A stretch of 64,000 nt of DNA from Phyto melanocephala (taxonomy: Eukaryota > Arthropoda > Insecta > Diptera > Rhinophoridae): NCBI GenBank assembly GCA_941918925.1, contig OW799236.1, positions 17,211,474 to 17,275,473 on the forward strand, read 5' to 3'. Position 1 is the stretch's first letter. Each line of letters begins with the position of its first letter. Below are positions 45,961 through 58,640 of this stretch, piece by piece. The notes beneath the pieces were generated by a model that saw only the letters and a program-made list of their open reading frames with translations, did no database searches and was not told the DNA's origin. The position numbers and the translations under genes were made by a program.

Positions 45961-47150
45961 AATTGATTATTATCATTTTTAAAATGCCTCCTTTTGTTAA
46001 CAATTTTTACACATTTTTACATTTACAAATTTTCAAGTAAAAATTAATTTTTTAAATTTATTAAAAAAAAACAGGCTATAAAAATTAAATTATATAGTTG
46101 GACCTCCAGTGCTTTATCTATTTTTGCTTGTAAATATTTAAGACTAGTTTTTTGTTTTTGTGGCATTAAATATATTTTTTTTGTGTATTTCAATTTCCTT
46201 CTTTGGTATATTATTTTATAAATTGTTTTCTAGTTGTCGTTTTTTTCCTTTCGCTTTATTTTCCACACACACACAATTTTGAAAATTATTTTGTCTACAA
46301 GTTGATTTCATTTGTCTTATTATTTATGCTTTTTGTCAGGATTTCATTAACATTGTTAGAAAAACTTCTTAAAACATCGTAAACGTGCTTGTCGTTAGTA
46401 AAAGCATTTTGTCGTTTGTATTTAAAACTACAATAGGGGTAATCACAAAATGCAAATAATATTTGGTATTTCTATTGTTAGTAAAAAGACAAAAAAAAAA
46501 AAAAATAAAATAAAATAAAAGATAAATAAATTCAAGAACAATACTAAATTTGTATATATAATCTTATAGTTGACCTGTGATTATCCCTAATACACTACAT
46601 CATTCACATGTTAAAAAAAAATCATAAACCTTTTATGGTACAAAAAATACTTAAATACATTAACGTACATATAAAATACATAAAAATCCATGGGTATGTG
46701 TGTTTGTAAATATTATGTGTTTGCAACCAATTGTTAACCTTTTACAATGTTCCTTCCAATACCAGCCAGAGACAACCACAAACATATTTTCTCATGTACT
46801 TTGTTTTCTTGTTTTCATTTAAAACACATCACCACCATGAATACTAAAAAAAAGTTTACAGAGAGACAATAAATATACACACACATAGCCTAAGAAAAAG
46901 TTTATGTCGGAAATGTAGACATTTTGACGGCAAACGTAGTATTAAAATCAAACAGTAACAACAAATCAAAAAAGAGGTTTGATTAAAAAAATATTGTCAC
47001 TTTATGGTGGTGGAGGCATATACATACATATCATACATATCTACATAAATATAAACATAAATTAACAACAACATTGACAACAAGACCAGGAAAATGCAAA
47101 GTGTTTCTAACTAGTAAAAACACACCACGGTAGAACATTAATAACAAATT
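45961..47150. other. Noncoding stretch between two minisatellites
   Basis: Short A runs and (CATA)n at about 47020. Nothing else recognised. Confidence 0.4.
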
Positions 47151-48565
47151 GATTTTTCCATATAAAAATTGATAACTCAATTTTCTAAAGAAATCCTATT
47201 AGTAGTCAGACTTTTCTATAAAGAAATTATGAAACATGATTTTTCTTTAAGAATTTTCTATAGAAAAATTGTCGATAACTAAATTTCATAATCCATAATG
47301 AAATTATCGATTACTCGTTTAATTTTTTTTTTCTTTAGATTATTTAACCTATAGAAAAATTATCGAAAACATGATTCTTTTATAAAGAAGTTAAGGTAAC
47401 GCGTTATCGATAAATCGATTTATCTATTAAACAAATATCCATTATACTTATTATTTGTACAGAAAAATGTTTTGTAAAAATATTTGTGTATATAAGTTAT
47501 CGTTTAAAAAAAATTATTGTTAATGAAATCACTTATAACAAAAATTTCCATAAAAAAATAACGATAAAATCGATCTAAAATTGTGTATATAAAAATTACC
47601 GATAAACAATTTTTCAATAGAACAAATTGTAGATAAAAAATAGTTTTATAGAAAGCGTTCGGAAAAAAAATAGCTATATCGAAAATTTGTCGATAGAAAA
47701 ATCAGCGATAAAAAAAATTTGTTATAGATAAATCAGCAAAAAAAATTTTTACAGAAAAGTTTATCGATAAAAAAGTTTTTGTAAGTAAATATACTGATAA
47801 ACCATTTTTTAAAAGAAATTTTTTGTAAAAAAAAATTGTTGTATAAAATAATTATCAATATAAAAATTTGTGTTAGAAAAAAATTTAGCAAAAAAATGTT
47901 TCTATAGAAAGTAGTCGGAAAAAATTGATCTATCGATAATTTATCGATAGAAAAGTCAGCGATAAACAAACATTGTATAGCAAAATCAACGATAAAAATA
48001 TTTTTGCATTAAAAAGTTATCGATTAAAAAGTTTTTGTTATAAAATATTCCAATAAAAAAAATTAAAAGAAATTTTATCGATAAAAAACTTTGCTATAAA
48101 AAAAAAAATTTGAATAAAAAATTTTTTTAAAGAAATTTTTCCGAAATAAATATGTTGTATGAAATAATTATCTCTATAAAAATTTGTGTTAGAAAAAAAT
48201 TGATAAAAACTTTTTTAAATGAAAATGTTTGGAAAAAAGTTTTGTATCGAAAATTTTTCGATAGAAAAATCAGAAAAAAAGAGTTTTTGTATAGAAAAAT
48301 CAGCCATAAATGAAAATTATAAATAAAAAAGTGGTCGATGAACTTTATTAAAAAAAAAATATTTGAATAAAACTTTTTTTAGAGAAAAATGTTTAGGGTA
48401 AATATTTTTTGTCACGAAAAATTCTTTAAAATTAGGTAAAAAAGATAAAAAGTTATCGATAAACTTTATTTAATAAAAAATATTTGAATAAAACTTTTTT
48501 TTAGAGAAAAATGTTTAGGGTAGAAATTTTTTGTTAAGAAAAATTCTTTGAAATTAGGTAAAAAT
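47150..48565. repeat. Minisatellite (ATCGATAA / CTATAG) with ~118 bp tandem duplication
   Basis: Degenerate units of 'ttatcgataaaaaa' and 'tttctatagaaaaa'. At 48335-48565 a unit of about 118 bp is present twice; both contain 'atatttgaataaaacttttt' and 'gagaaaaatgtttagggta'. Confidence 0.65.
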
Positions 48566-49259
48566 GTAAGTTAGTCCGCTCCTTTTTTTCCTAAATGCGT
48601 TTAAGGTTCTGGATGCATTACTTAAAAAGCATTAAGGAAAAAGCATTTGTGACGAAAACTTCTTTTTAAATTAGCTTAAAATGTTAGTGACTGGATTTTA
48701 TTTTATTCATTGTACAAAATATAGTTATTAATCAAATTCATTAGCTAATAGTGGTCCCAGCGCCTTAAAAGCATTGGGGACAAGTTGGCAGTCTTATATA
48801 TACCTTATATCGCACTTAATCAAGAAAAGTGTATTAACTCGAAATTCTAAAATTTCCAGTTAAGGCCAATAACTGTTTTTCATTGCATTTTAAGTAAATT
48901 AAAAAATCCATATACACCAAGGTAAATAAATTGGATAAAAAAATATACTTGACTTATTTTCATTAATTTTTTTTACCAATTTAAAAAACAAAAACTTTTT
49001 TTGAGTTACTACAGTTTTTATAATTCTTTTTAATTAAAATTTAATACAAATTTTATCCAGAATAGAACTACACAACAAAATTTAAATGAAACAATTTGAT
49101 AATTTAATAAAGGATTAATTTAAAATAGTACCTTTGTTTAACTTTTGTATAAACTCAAAATAATATTCTTTTTTGATATAAGGATAGTCACTAAAATATC
49201 AAGCAAATCGCCGCAACGTGATTTTTGAATGAAAGAGTAATGTGACATTTTTATAGTTA
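48566..49259. other. AT-rich noncoding stretch
   Basis: No gene or repeat recognised. Confidence 0.4.
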
Positions 49260-49770
49260 ACTAGTCAAAACCCGGCGCGCGTTGCTACGCCTCTTAATGA
49301 ATAAAAATGCATTCTGAATTTTAATTGAATATCAAGTTTAAGGCTAAAAATCAAAACTTTTTTTATGGGCGTGGCTTTGCCCACTTTCCTAATCACGAAA
49401 TTATATAGTCATGTTAGCTCAATATGTGTGCAAAGTTTCAGAAAAATCAATCTAGTGCAAGTAGCTAAAAATTAAAACTTATTTTTTATGGGCGTGGTCC
49501 TTCCCACTTTTCTAATCATAAAATTGTTTAATCATGAGAGTTCAATATGTGTGCAAAGTTTCAGAAAAATCGATCAAGTGAAAGTAGCTAAAAATAACAA
49601 CTAATTTTTATGGGCGTGGCCCCGCCCACTTTTTTCCACCCATAAACACTCCCTGGAATGTGTACAACAATTTCTTAAAGTTTGAGTCCGATCGGTTTTA
49701 CAGTTTCGGAGTCTATAGCTAACACACACACACACAGAGTTTCACTTTTATATATATAGATATAGATAGA
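49260..49770 (-). mobile_element. Non-autonomous Helitron, complete, A|T insertion
   Basis: Read on the minus strand it begins TCTATCTATATCTATATATA at 49770 and ends with stem GGCG...CGCC, then GGGTTTTGACTAGT at 49260. The base before TC is A and the base after CTAGT is T. This 5'-TC, 3' hairpin, CTRRT and A|T host site is the full canonical Helitron signature. Inside are three modules of 'gggcgtggcc' type with 'tgtgcaaagtttcagaaaaa' spacers of 120-130 bp, and a (TG)n run near the 5' end. At 511 bp it has no Rep/helicase gene. Confidence 0.85.
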
Positions 49771-51289
49771 TTTGGACGTTATTAGTTGATTTTTCGCAAA
49801 AAGTGAAAATGTTTAAAGTTCGAGTTATTTATTACCCTATTGTTGTTTAGGTGCGATATATAAAATTACAATTTGATAAATAAAATAATAATTGATTATA
49901 ATAATATTTAATATTAAGGTTCACAGCAGCTTTTCAATCTTATTAAACAAATTTTCTTTACAAGAAGATTTAAATATTGATATTCTTTTTGTTGATGTCA
50001 ATTATATTATTTGGAACCAAAGTAATCTTAAGCTAATTAGTCCTTTCTAGTCTAAGTACACCTTGTTTTTAATTTTTTATTTTTTTTTTTTTGTATTAAA
50101 ACTAATATGTACTTTCAGTTTAAGAACCACTGCTTTAATTCGATAAAGGTTACAAAAAATGTAGAAAAACAAAAACCTACATTTTACCTCTCAGAAAATT
50201 ATAACAATAATAATTAAATCTTTGGAAAAACTAAGCCTTGAATATGTTTTGCACTGCCGTGATTTTTGTCATTACTTGGTTTTTGCTGCTTTTAAGTTCG
50301 AAATAAAAATTAAAAACATTTTTATTTATTTAACCAACTTTACAAAAGCGGTTGTCGTGTCATCAAATTTATTGTTTGATAATTTTTTGCTTGCTTTTAA
50401 TATTGTAGGGAAGCAATTTTTTTTTTTCCCAAATCAATTTTTGTTTTGTTTTTTATTGTTGATATTTTCTTTCTTTTTGGTTTTTCCTAATTTGTTTTAT
50501 AATCGAAAACAGTATTTTATAGCATAAAGACATGCATTATTTCCCACTGTGAACATTGAACAAAATATATTTCTTAAATTATTTTTTGCCATAAATTAAT
50601 TTTTTTCTCGTAAAAAATAAAGTTGTTGTTAAAGAAAAACATAAGCAAATAATTTTTTTTTTTGCCCGGGTCGTTAAAAATCCCATAAATTGTAGGGAAA
50701 ATGATTTTTAACGATAATTGAAAATTGAGGAGGTTAAATATTTATGAAACATTAATTATTAAAGATCTATTAAGAAATAGGAAGAAAATGAATTCTTAAA
50801 TAGATTTTATATTGTGTATTATTAAAAAAAATCCACTATATTTAACAATATGAACTCTCCATCTACTATATTTTCCTTAAAGCTTAAATACTAAATTAAT
50901 GTTTAATAACTCAAGAAACCAAATTAATCTTTTGACAGTTTGATCTATTTAAACTGGCACTTATACTAACAACCTACATACACACACTCTGTTGTGCGTT
51001 AGTTTACAACAAAAGTTTATTATTGATGTTCGCGTTATAGGCATTAGGATTTTGTTTTATCTCTTGTGCGATTATTTTGCCAGCATTTAATCTCTGGACC
51101 TCGTTAATATTGACGTTAATTGCTTCTGTTTAACACTGAAAAAAACTGCCAGAAAAAAATAATTTATTTGCTTGGTAAATAATACAAAAATACAAAATAT
51201 GTAACGACACAAAAGACAAAGATTGACTAAGAGTCTAAATTTATCAGTCATTAAAAAATTACTTCTAGTTTGATTTTAGTGCAGTTGTG
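49771..51289. other. Noncoding stretch
   Basis: T-rich near 50070 and 50420-50500; the frame at 50222-50527 is low-complexity. No gene supported. Confidence 0.4.
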
Positions 51290-52220
51290 GTTATGTGCTA
51301 GCTTAGTTCTAAGTTAGTTATATTTCAGTGTACTTTTGGTTAAGTTATAGTTAAACTCGTATTAAGTATTAGATAAGTTTAAGTTAAGTTTTTGTTCACT
51401 TTTAGATAAGTTCTAGTTCCGTTCTAGTTCAGGTTTATGTCACCTATAATTCAGTTCAACTTAGTTCAGTTCCGGTTAGTTCTAGTTCAGTTTTAATTCA
51501 GTTCTAATTCATTTTTAGTTTAGTTCTAGTTTAATTTTAGTTCAGTACTGGTTCTTGTTTAACTCTAATTTAATTTTAGATCAGCTCTAGTTCAGTTCTA
51601 GTTAAAGTTCTAGTTCAGTTCTAGTTCAGTTCTAGTTCAGTTCTAGTTAAGTTCTAGTTCAGTTCTAGTTCAGTTCTAGTTCAGTTCTAGTTCAGTTCTA
51701 GTTCAGTTCTAGTTAAGTTCTAGTTCAGTTCTAGTTCAGTTCTAGTTCAGTTCTAGTTCAGTTCTATTTCAGTTATAGTTCAGTTCTAGTTCAGTTCTAG
51801 TTCAGTTCTATTTCAGTTCTAGTTCAGTTCAAGTTCAGTTCTAGTTCAGTACTAGTTCAGTTCTAGTTCAGTTCTAGTTCAGTTCTAGTTCAGTTCTAGT
51901 TCAGTTCTAGTTCAGTTCTAGTTCAGTTCTAGTTCAGTTCTAGTTCAGTTCTAGTTCAGTTCTAGTTCAGTTCTAGTTTAGTTCTAGTTTAGTTCTAGTT
52001 TAATTTTAGTTCAGTTCTAATTCAGTTCTAGTTCAGATAGAGTTTAATTTTAGTTAAGTTTTAGTTTAATATAAGATCTAGTTTAGTTTTTCGTCAATTA
52101 TTGTTCATTTCTGGCTTAGTTTTAGTTAAGCTATAGTTAAAATTCTTCTTTAATTATTGGTTAGTCTTAGTTTAGACTTTAATCAATTGAAGTTTAGTTT
52201 TGTTTAAATTTAGTTAAAAA
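51290..52220. repeat. 11 bp satellite AGTTCTAGTTC
   Basis: Exact 11 bp period at 51590-52000, with more than thirty near-perfect units in the middle and increasing decay toward both edges. The same motif in opposite orientation, and far more degraded, forms 21250-22830. Confidence 0.9.
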
Positions 52221-54042
52221 ACTTATCTACTGTTTTGTTGATAACGTTATATATATTTAATAAATTTGCCATCCTTTCTCATCCTTTTCTGAGATTTGTT
52301 ATTCCGAATATAAAAATAATTTTATTATCCAAAACATATCAAGTACATGTATAAAAAGTTATTCTAAAATGTTTAATTTATGGTTTGCTGTTTATATTTT
52401 CCATGTGATTTTATTTCAAATAACTTTCTAACTGACAGCTGTCACAGTTTTTTAATGACAGATGCAAATATGTTTTAGAATTGAAACAAATTGATTTTTG
52501 TTAAGTGTATGTTCTAGTATTTGCACAATACCTCTGTATGTATGCATGCTTGTAACAATATTTTAGCTAAAATTTCGCTTGACGTCTGTGTACAAGTTTT
52601 CATCAATCTTGTAAATGATTGATGTTTATTGAGCGATTTAACGTTGAGTTGTAAAACGAATTATAACAATTATCTTTTTCCTTTTATGTGTACTTTTAAT
52701 AGTCTGTTTAGTGATTCGTATCTCTTTAAATTGTACATTAAATAGATTGCATAATACTCACAATAAAATTAAAAATTAATTTCAAAATATGTAGTTTTAA
52801 TTTTAATTTTAACTTTAAGTTTACATTTAACGAAAATATTTAATTGTATATTTTCTGATTTAACCCTGAGCTTTGGCAATTTAGTTTTTGTAATTTCCTC
52901 TCTATAAAAGGCTTACAATTGTTATTCATTGGTTTTATTTGTGTTTGTGTGTTGCTGTTAGATATTGCAGCAAATATGTTAGAGTTACCTTAGGCTGTAT
53001 TTGATTTTCTTTGACAGTCGACAGAATTTCAGCCTAAAAAAATGTTAACTAAATTTATATTTCCTGATTTATTTTTGTTTTATTCAAGTTTTCTTTGCAG
53101 TTTAAAACACGAAAATTTGCAATATTTTAAATTTTTTTCTCTCTGCATGCTTGTGAATTCCAAATCCAATAACTGCAGCTAAAGTTTAAAATACGGCCAC
53201 TTGATGGCTATAGAAAAAATATAAAACAAAAATCACTTTAAGCCAAATGCATTTTTTAACAGGCTCGCCACATGAAGATAGACTGACATACACATATTTT
53301 GATAGACAGATGCTTGTGTTCATGGATAAAAAAAAACCGCAATTTGAACGTGTTAAAAATCTACATGCCTGTTTTTTACGAATATTTTTTTCTTTAACAT
53401 CCTTTCGAACACATTGAAATTCTAATTTTACACAGACCTAGCGGAGCACAAACAAAATGAAATTCAATGAAAATTGGGGTTTTAGGCAGCTTAAACGAAT
53501 TTTTGATTACCTTTGGTATATGCCTTCTTTTTAGTGTTTTTTGTTTTGTAGGAGATATGCTGTGTTTGTGTAAGATTTTTATATAAAGCATTTTTTGTTT
53601 TAAATTTTTTTAAAGTTAAATATTTAGTGTATGTTTCTTTAGATTTTTTTTTTTTTTTTGCAAAAAAACATTTTCAATAGCTTAAGGCATACAAAGTGGG
53701 TATTAATTTACAGTTCCTTAAAGTATGTTTCTGTATTTGATATAAGTTTATTGTGTTAAAAGATAAATTCTTTATACATAGATTCCACTTTTAAAGTGGT
53801 TTTAGTTTGAAAAACATTACAAAACTTAATTTTGATATTTCTGTGTTATAGTTAAAGTATATGTATGTAGCTCATTTCTGGTTTAGTTCTAATTAAGCTT
53901 TTTTGTCTTCTGTTCTTTTCTAATTAAGTTTGGTTTCACTTCTGAAATGGTTCTAGTTACATTATTCTTAAATTTTTTCCAAAAAGTTCATTTGTGATAA
54001 AAATTAAACAAAAATTTATAAATATATAATAGTTTTAAGGTC
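52221..54042. other. Noncoding stretch
   Basis: No family signature on either strand. A few AGTTCTA-like units at 53880-53960 echo the satellite. Confidence 0.4.
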
Positions 54043-54045
54043 TTA

Positions 54046-54162
54046 GGGTCGTATTCATAAAAAATATTTTAGGTTTATTAACGCCTTATTTGACAAATTT
54101 CTATACAACATCTGTTAAATAACCTTTTAATAAACCTAAAATATTTTTTATGAATACGGCCC
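54046..54162. mobile_element. 117 bp Harbinger-like MITE, TTA duplication
   Basis: Nearly perfect palindrome: GGGTCGTATTCATAAAAAAT continues to 54081 and returns from 54127. The inner part (CTTATTTGACA / TGTTAAATAACC) is also partly inverted. TTA flanks both sides (54043-54045 and 54163-54165). GGGYCGTATTCAT ends with a 3 bp TTA duplication fit PIF/Harbinger MITEs. Confidence 0.8.
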
Positions 54163-54165
54163 TTA

Positions 54166-54590
54166 CAATATAAAACTTTTTAGCAATTGTTTTTTTATTA
54201 AATTTTGTTTCTTTAATTTTTAAATTTTTAATTTTGAATTTCTTATATTGTATCATATGTATATCCAAAATTATATGTGCACATTTACACACACTTGCTT
54301 TTTATCTTTTAAGTTGCGTTTTTTATAAAATGTTAAAAAATATTTCTAGTATGTATAAAATACCTCAAGCCATTTATCTTCAAATGCCTGCTCACTCCTA
54401 AAAGTATGCTTCAATTTAGTAATCATCTTTTGCCAACGCATTCATAGACATGAATGATTGTGAGCATGCAGTCGTCCAATTTTTTTTAAAAAATTTGTAA
54501 ATAATATTTCTACTGATTTAGACTATCTAGGGAGGATTTCCCAAAGTTTTTTTAAGTAGATACTTTAATAGAGTCTGTGGAGAAATTTGA
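54166..54590. other. AT-rich noncoding stretch
   Basis: Nothing recognised. Confidence 0.4.
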
Positions 54591-55260
54591 TTATTTTTTA
54601 TTTTGATATAGAAAAGTGATTGTTTTATAAAAAAAATTCGGCTATAGATAATTATTTTCTAGAAAAAACTGTGTTGTCGATAATTTTTCTATACAAAAAA
54701 AAAAATTAAAAATTTTTCTATATTAAAAAAAAAATTTTTCTATATTAAAAAAAAAATTTTTCTATACAAAAAAAAAAAATTTTTCTATACAAAAAAAAAT
54801 AATTTTTTTATAGAAAAATGTAGTTATCGATAATCTTTCATCAGAAAAAATCTGTTATCAATAATTTTTTTATATGTATGAAAATTTTATTTTTTTTATA
54901 GCTTATTTTCATTATCGATATTATTTTTGATAAAAAAAATTTTGTTATCTAAAAGTTTTCTATAGAAAAAAATCGGTTATCGAATTTTTTTTATATTATG
55001 AATTCAGTTATCAATAACTTTTCTATATCATAAATCTAGATATATATTTTTTTCTAGAAAACAAAAATTTGCTATAAGAAAACCTGAGGTAATCGATAAT
55101 TTTTATATGGAAAAAAGTCAGGCACCGACAAATTTTCCTTAAAAAAACAATTCCGTTATTGGTAATGTTTCAAAACTTAAAAAAAATCGGTTATCGAATA
55201 TTTTGGTATAGAAAAAATCAGATTTAAATATTTTTTCAAAAGATATTTATTTTTTCCTAA
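54590..55260. repeat. Minisatellite (CTATAGAAAAA / TATCGATAA type)
   Basis: Degenerate 30-45 bp units such as 'gttatcgataatttttctat'; at 54700-54800 five units of 'aaaaatttttctatac' are nearly identical. Confidence 0.65.
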
Positions 55261-55689
55261 GGTATTGATATCACAGGAGATATATAGTCCGTCATTATCG
55301 CATTGATTTTATAGCTTTAATTTAAGCTTAATTATATATTTATTTATTTATTATTATTTATATAATTAAATATAAAAAGAACTTGAAATGTAAAATTAAA
55401 AAAAAAAAAAACACGGAACTTGATGTTAAATAAAAACATTTTTCAACAACTATCATCTGGTTAAAAACTTGTGACATAATTCAACTATGTTTATCTGCAA
55501 ATTGCTTTAGGGAAATCTTAAACTAAAGGCAAGCATTAAATTTGTGCTAATGACGTTGAAAAAGAATACAGGAAAAACAAAAATTTCATTCTAATTCAAT
55601 GATACATGAAAGATATGAAATCAGTTAAAACAAATAATTCTATATTTAAATTTTCAATAAAATACTGAGTTGAGTAGTTAATATTTACT

Positions 55690-57190
55690 AAAGTGATCGA
55701 TTATTCGGATTTTTTTAAAAACCGGTTTTTGTATATTCCGAATAGATGCTATATAAAAAAACCGGTTTTTGGTTAAGTATTTAAAAAAAAAACTGGTCTT
55801 ATTTGAATAAACAATGACACAAAAATCAAAATATTTATTGAAATAAAAAGTTTATTTAAATAAAATCAAAACAATTCACATATGTAAAGAACGAACAAAA
55901 TATACGGCAGTCATGATAGCAATTTTTAAAGAATTTTTTCTTTTAAATATTAAAGTAACATATTTATACATTTATACATAGATATGCAGATAAACATATG
56001 CACTTTCATTAATTAAACAATATTTGTAAATGAAGTTAACAACTTAGCTTGTGTGAGACCACATTACTCATTTAAAATAAAAAGAATTAAAAAGTTTGTC
56101 TTCTTAGTTGATTCTTTTTTAATAATCTTTTAGAAACAAAATGCAGTTTAAATGTTTTGCAGTATTTTTATCTATTTTTATACCCTTCACCTGTGGTACA
56201 CAAGGGTTATATAGCTTTGTCATTTCGTTTGTAATTTTTACAATTTTCATTTTCGACCCCATAAAGTTTATATTTTCTGAAATCATTTATGAATAGAGGA
56301 GTCGTTTAAGCCCTGAACGTCTGTGCGTGTGTTGGTTGAAATCAACTTGTAGAAGGAACTATATGTTCCTCAGATCTGTGTATGGTATCAATCTTTTGAA
56401 AATATACGGGAATGAATCGCTATTGAAATTCGGCACAATCGCCCAATAACTTTCTGAGATATGAGCAAAAAACCACGACCATACTGGTTAGAGTAAACGT
56501 AGCATCGAATCCCAGCTGAGCCAAAAAAAAATTTTTTTATTTAATTTTTTTTTATATATTATTTTTATCATTATTATTATTATTTTTTTTTAATTTTTAA
56601 AAATTTTTTTTTTTCATTTTTTTATTGTTGTTTTTTTGTTTTCAATATATTTTTTTGTAATATTTTTTTTTTTTTTTTGGAAACATACGTAAACTCAATT
56701 TATAATTCTGCAATGGGATGTTTTGTATACGTATGTACGTATTTCATATGAGAGGAATGGTGATACAAACAATTACTATTGCATGACTACACGTTGTGAA
56801 GAGTTATAAGATTCGGGACGGCCTAATATAACACTTTTACTTGTTTTCTTTTGTTTTTATAAAACTTGACATTAAAAATGACCTTTGATTTAGCATACAT
56901 GTTGGACTTATAGAATATAAAGCACCAAGTAATTTTTTAGCCTTTCAGATCTATTAAGACACTTATTTAAATAAAACAAATCCTCCAAAATGTGTTCTGT
57001 ATGATTGACTTTTATAGGACATTTTGGTGTGTGCATATATTTAATAGTACTGTTCAGTTCATAACAATAACCGATCTATTTGTACCAAAATAACCGGTTT
57101 ATTCGCTATTTGAAAAATGGACATTTCAAAATATTCGTCTTCGACAAAACTATAAAAACCGGTTTTAAGCTTTCGAATAATAACCGCTTG
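55690..57190. mobile_element. Candidate TIR element rich in AACCGGTTTTT
   Basis: Left edge 'cgattattcggatttttt' with 'taaaaaccggtttttgt' is mirrored at the right edge (about 57130-57190) by 'ataaaaaccggttttaagct' and 'ttcgaataataaccgctt'. Four exact AACCGGTTT copies plus a decayed one cluster near the two ends (two plus one left, two right). The interior includes a DINE insertion (56178-56846) and no transposase. Target duplication not found; boundaries approximate. Confidence 0.45.
56178..56846 (+). mobile_element. DINE/Helentron-like element, full-length copy
   Basis: Starts 'ttatacccttcacctgtgg', has CCATAAAGTTTA, 'aaatcaacttgtagaaggaa', 'ctgagatatgagcaaaaaac', 'tcgaatcccagctgagcc' and an A/T run with a (TTA)n patch. 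It ends 'gaagagttataagattcggg' and 'acacttttacttgttt'. The 3' stem is partly decayed. It preserves the CAGATCTG site that is interrupted by a MITE in the 40451 copy. Confidence 0.75.
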
Positions 57191-57237
57191 ATAACCCTAA
57201 TATTTACACACAACACTCGTAATTTAGATGAAAAAAA

Positions 57238-57345
57238 AGGAACCGTAGCTGGTTTCAAAAATGCATTCCACTTAGCTAGTTTCGGAAAACTAACTTTTCC
57301 AAGATCTTCTCATTATCGCATTCAACTTATAGCCTTAGTTTAAAT
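57238..57345 (-). repeat. Dispersed module (GCCGAGTGGAATGC type)
   Basis: 57238-57290, inverted, matches 35795-35845 and 62898-62950. 57312-57356 matches 55290-55335 in direct orientation ('cattatcgcatt' then 'tatagccttagttta'). Confidence 0.45.
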
Positions 57346-57430
57346 TGAATTATAAACAAGGGAACAAAATTGATATTTTCTGTGTTGACTGGAACTTTTT
57401 TTTTACTTTTTTTTTTTACTAATTTAAGTA

Positions 57431-57862
57431 TTCAAGTCAAGGGCAAACCATAAACAGACCCACTTCAAGTATCAATCGCCAATGATCTGGCGGGAACCTT
57501 CGATTCAACATGATGATTGTTATTTTTGCGCTCTCAACATAACATGTTTAAACAAAACCAACAGGTCTAAATGGATTTATCCTAACGTGTCTTCTATCCG
57601 ACTAGTCCTATGCTCTAGCGATGACTCAGAACCACAACAATCTATATTTACATAAAATTATCACTACTTAAGACAAAATTCTAATTTACTAAGTTTTGAA
57701 AGTGGATCGGATGACTTCTATTAAGATAATTCTTCTGCGCGCAGGCAATTAAATCAGGAGGAGTTTAGTGTTTTAGTGGGAGGCTTCGGACTCTCTAAGA
57801 AAGAATTTGAAATTCTAGTTTCTCGATTAAAGCAAAAGAATTATTTATTTTATCCAATCTAA
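57431..57862 (+). pseudogene. Second DCYFC-family copy, N-terminal middle part
   Basis: Same family as 25039-25719, not the same sequence. In one frame from 57431 it reads KYQSPMIWREPSIQHDDCYFC, then NITCLNKTNRSKWIYPNV, an acidic serine-rich linker (SSDDSEPQQS, ESGSDDFY), and RRQLNQEEFSVLVGGFGLS followed by KKEFEILVSRLKQ. Only two in-frame TAA codons interrupt 143 codons. It covers the part missing from the other copy right after DCYFC. Upstream zinc-binding residues are lost. After PI-stop the sequence changes to a mariner fragment at 57889; 'tttctttgtttcag' at that edge resembles a splice acceptor. No flanking inverted repeats like those at 24.7 kb were found. Function unknown. Confidence 0.65.
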
Positions 57863-57888
57863 TTTGATATTTCTTTGTTTCAGTGCTT

Positions 57889-58170
57889 GATAAATTTAAC
57901 TATTATGAGAAGTACACAATTGAACAGCGAGTTAAGATTGTTGAAGTCTTTGACAAAAAGAGGGCGTTTAAATCAAACTTCGTGATTTTTTTTTTGGTCA
58001 GCATAATCGACCAAATGTGTATACAATCGGGAAAATTATACGGAAATTTCAGCAAAGCAGGTCTGTAGAACATGTTCGTTCAACAAAAACATTGCTGTTG
58101 CTAGAGATATTATGACAGAAGAGCCATCAACCTCGACTCATTGTCGTCCTCAACAATTTCATTGAAAATA
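57889..58170 (+). pseudogene. Mariner-type transposase N-terminal fragment
   Basis: YTIEQRVKIVEVFDKKRAFK is the first helix-turn-helix of a Tc1/mariner transposase. After a frame change the sequence reads GQHNRPNVYTIGKIIRKFQQ then SVEHVR, and after another EEPSTSTHCRPQQFH. The catalytic domain is absent. The order fits the DD41D/mariner-like group but assignment within it is uncertain. It abuts the DCYFC-family relic. Confidence 0.65.
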
Positions 58171-58640
58171 TAAACTGTCGGACATTTACATTTGGCCGAT
58201 ATTTTGTTTCACACATTCTTGCCAAAGTCCTTCTGTCATAATAATAATATTAAGATTATTTTCTAAAACGTGTTGTTTCATTTACATCATCCGTTTTGGT
58301 TGGACCATTCTATAGAACAGCCGCAAATACATACGATATCAACGACATCTCTGAAACTACTAGGAAAACTTAACTCAGTGTAAGCTCACCTTCAAGATAA
58401 TATTGTTGACGAGATTTGTATTTTTTTCTTAACTGAATATGGTCAACCGTTTTCAAGTTATTCCAATATGGGTAGGGAATTGCCTTAATTTTAGACATAA
58501 AGGTATTGTCGAGCTGATAGAAAAACCAAGTGCAGATTTGGATTCTGCATAACAAATAACATTAAAAACAACACTCACTTTCTAATCCAGAAACACCTTG
58601 TTCCCTTGTGCAATTAATCTAAAAAACAAAACTATTGTTG
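58171..58640. other. Noncoding stretch
   Basis: No signature recognised; may contain remains of the mariner body. Confidence 0.35.
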
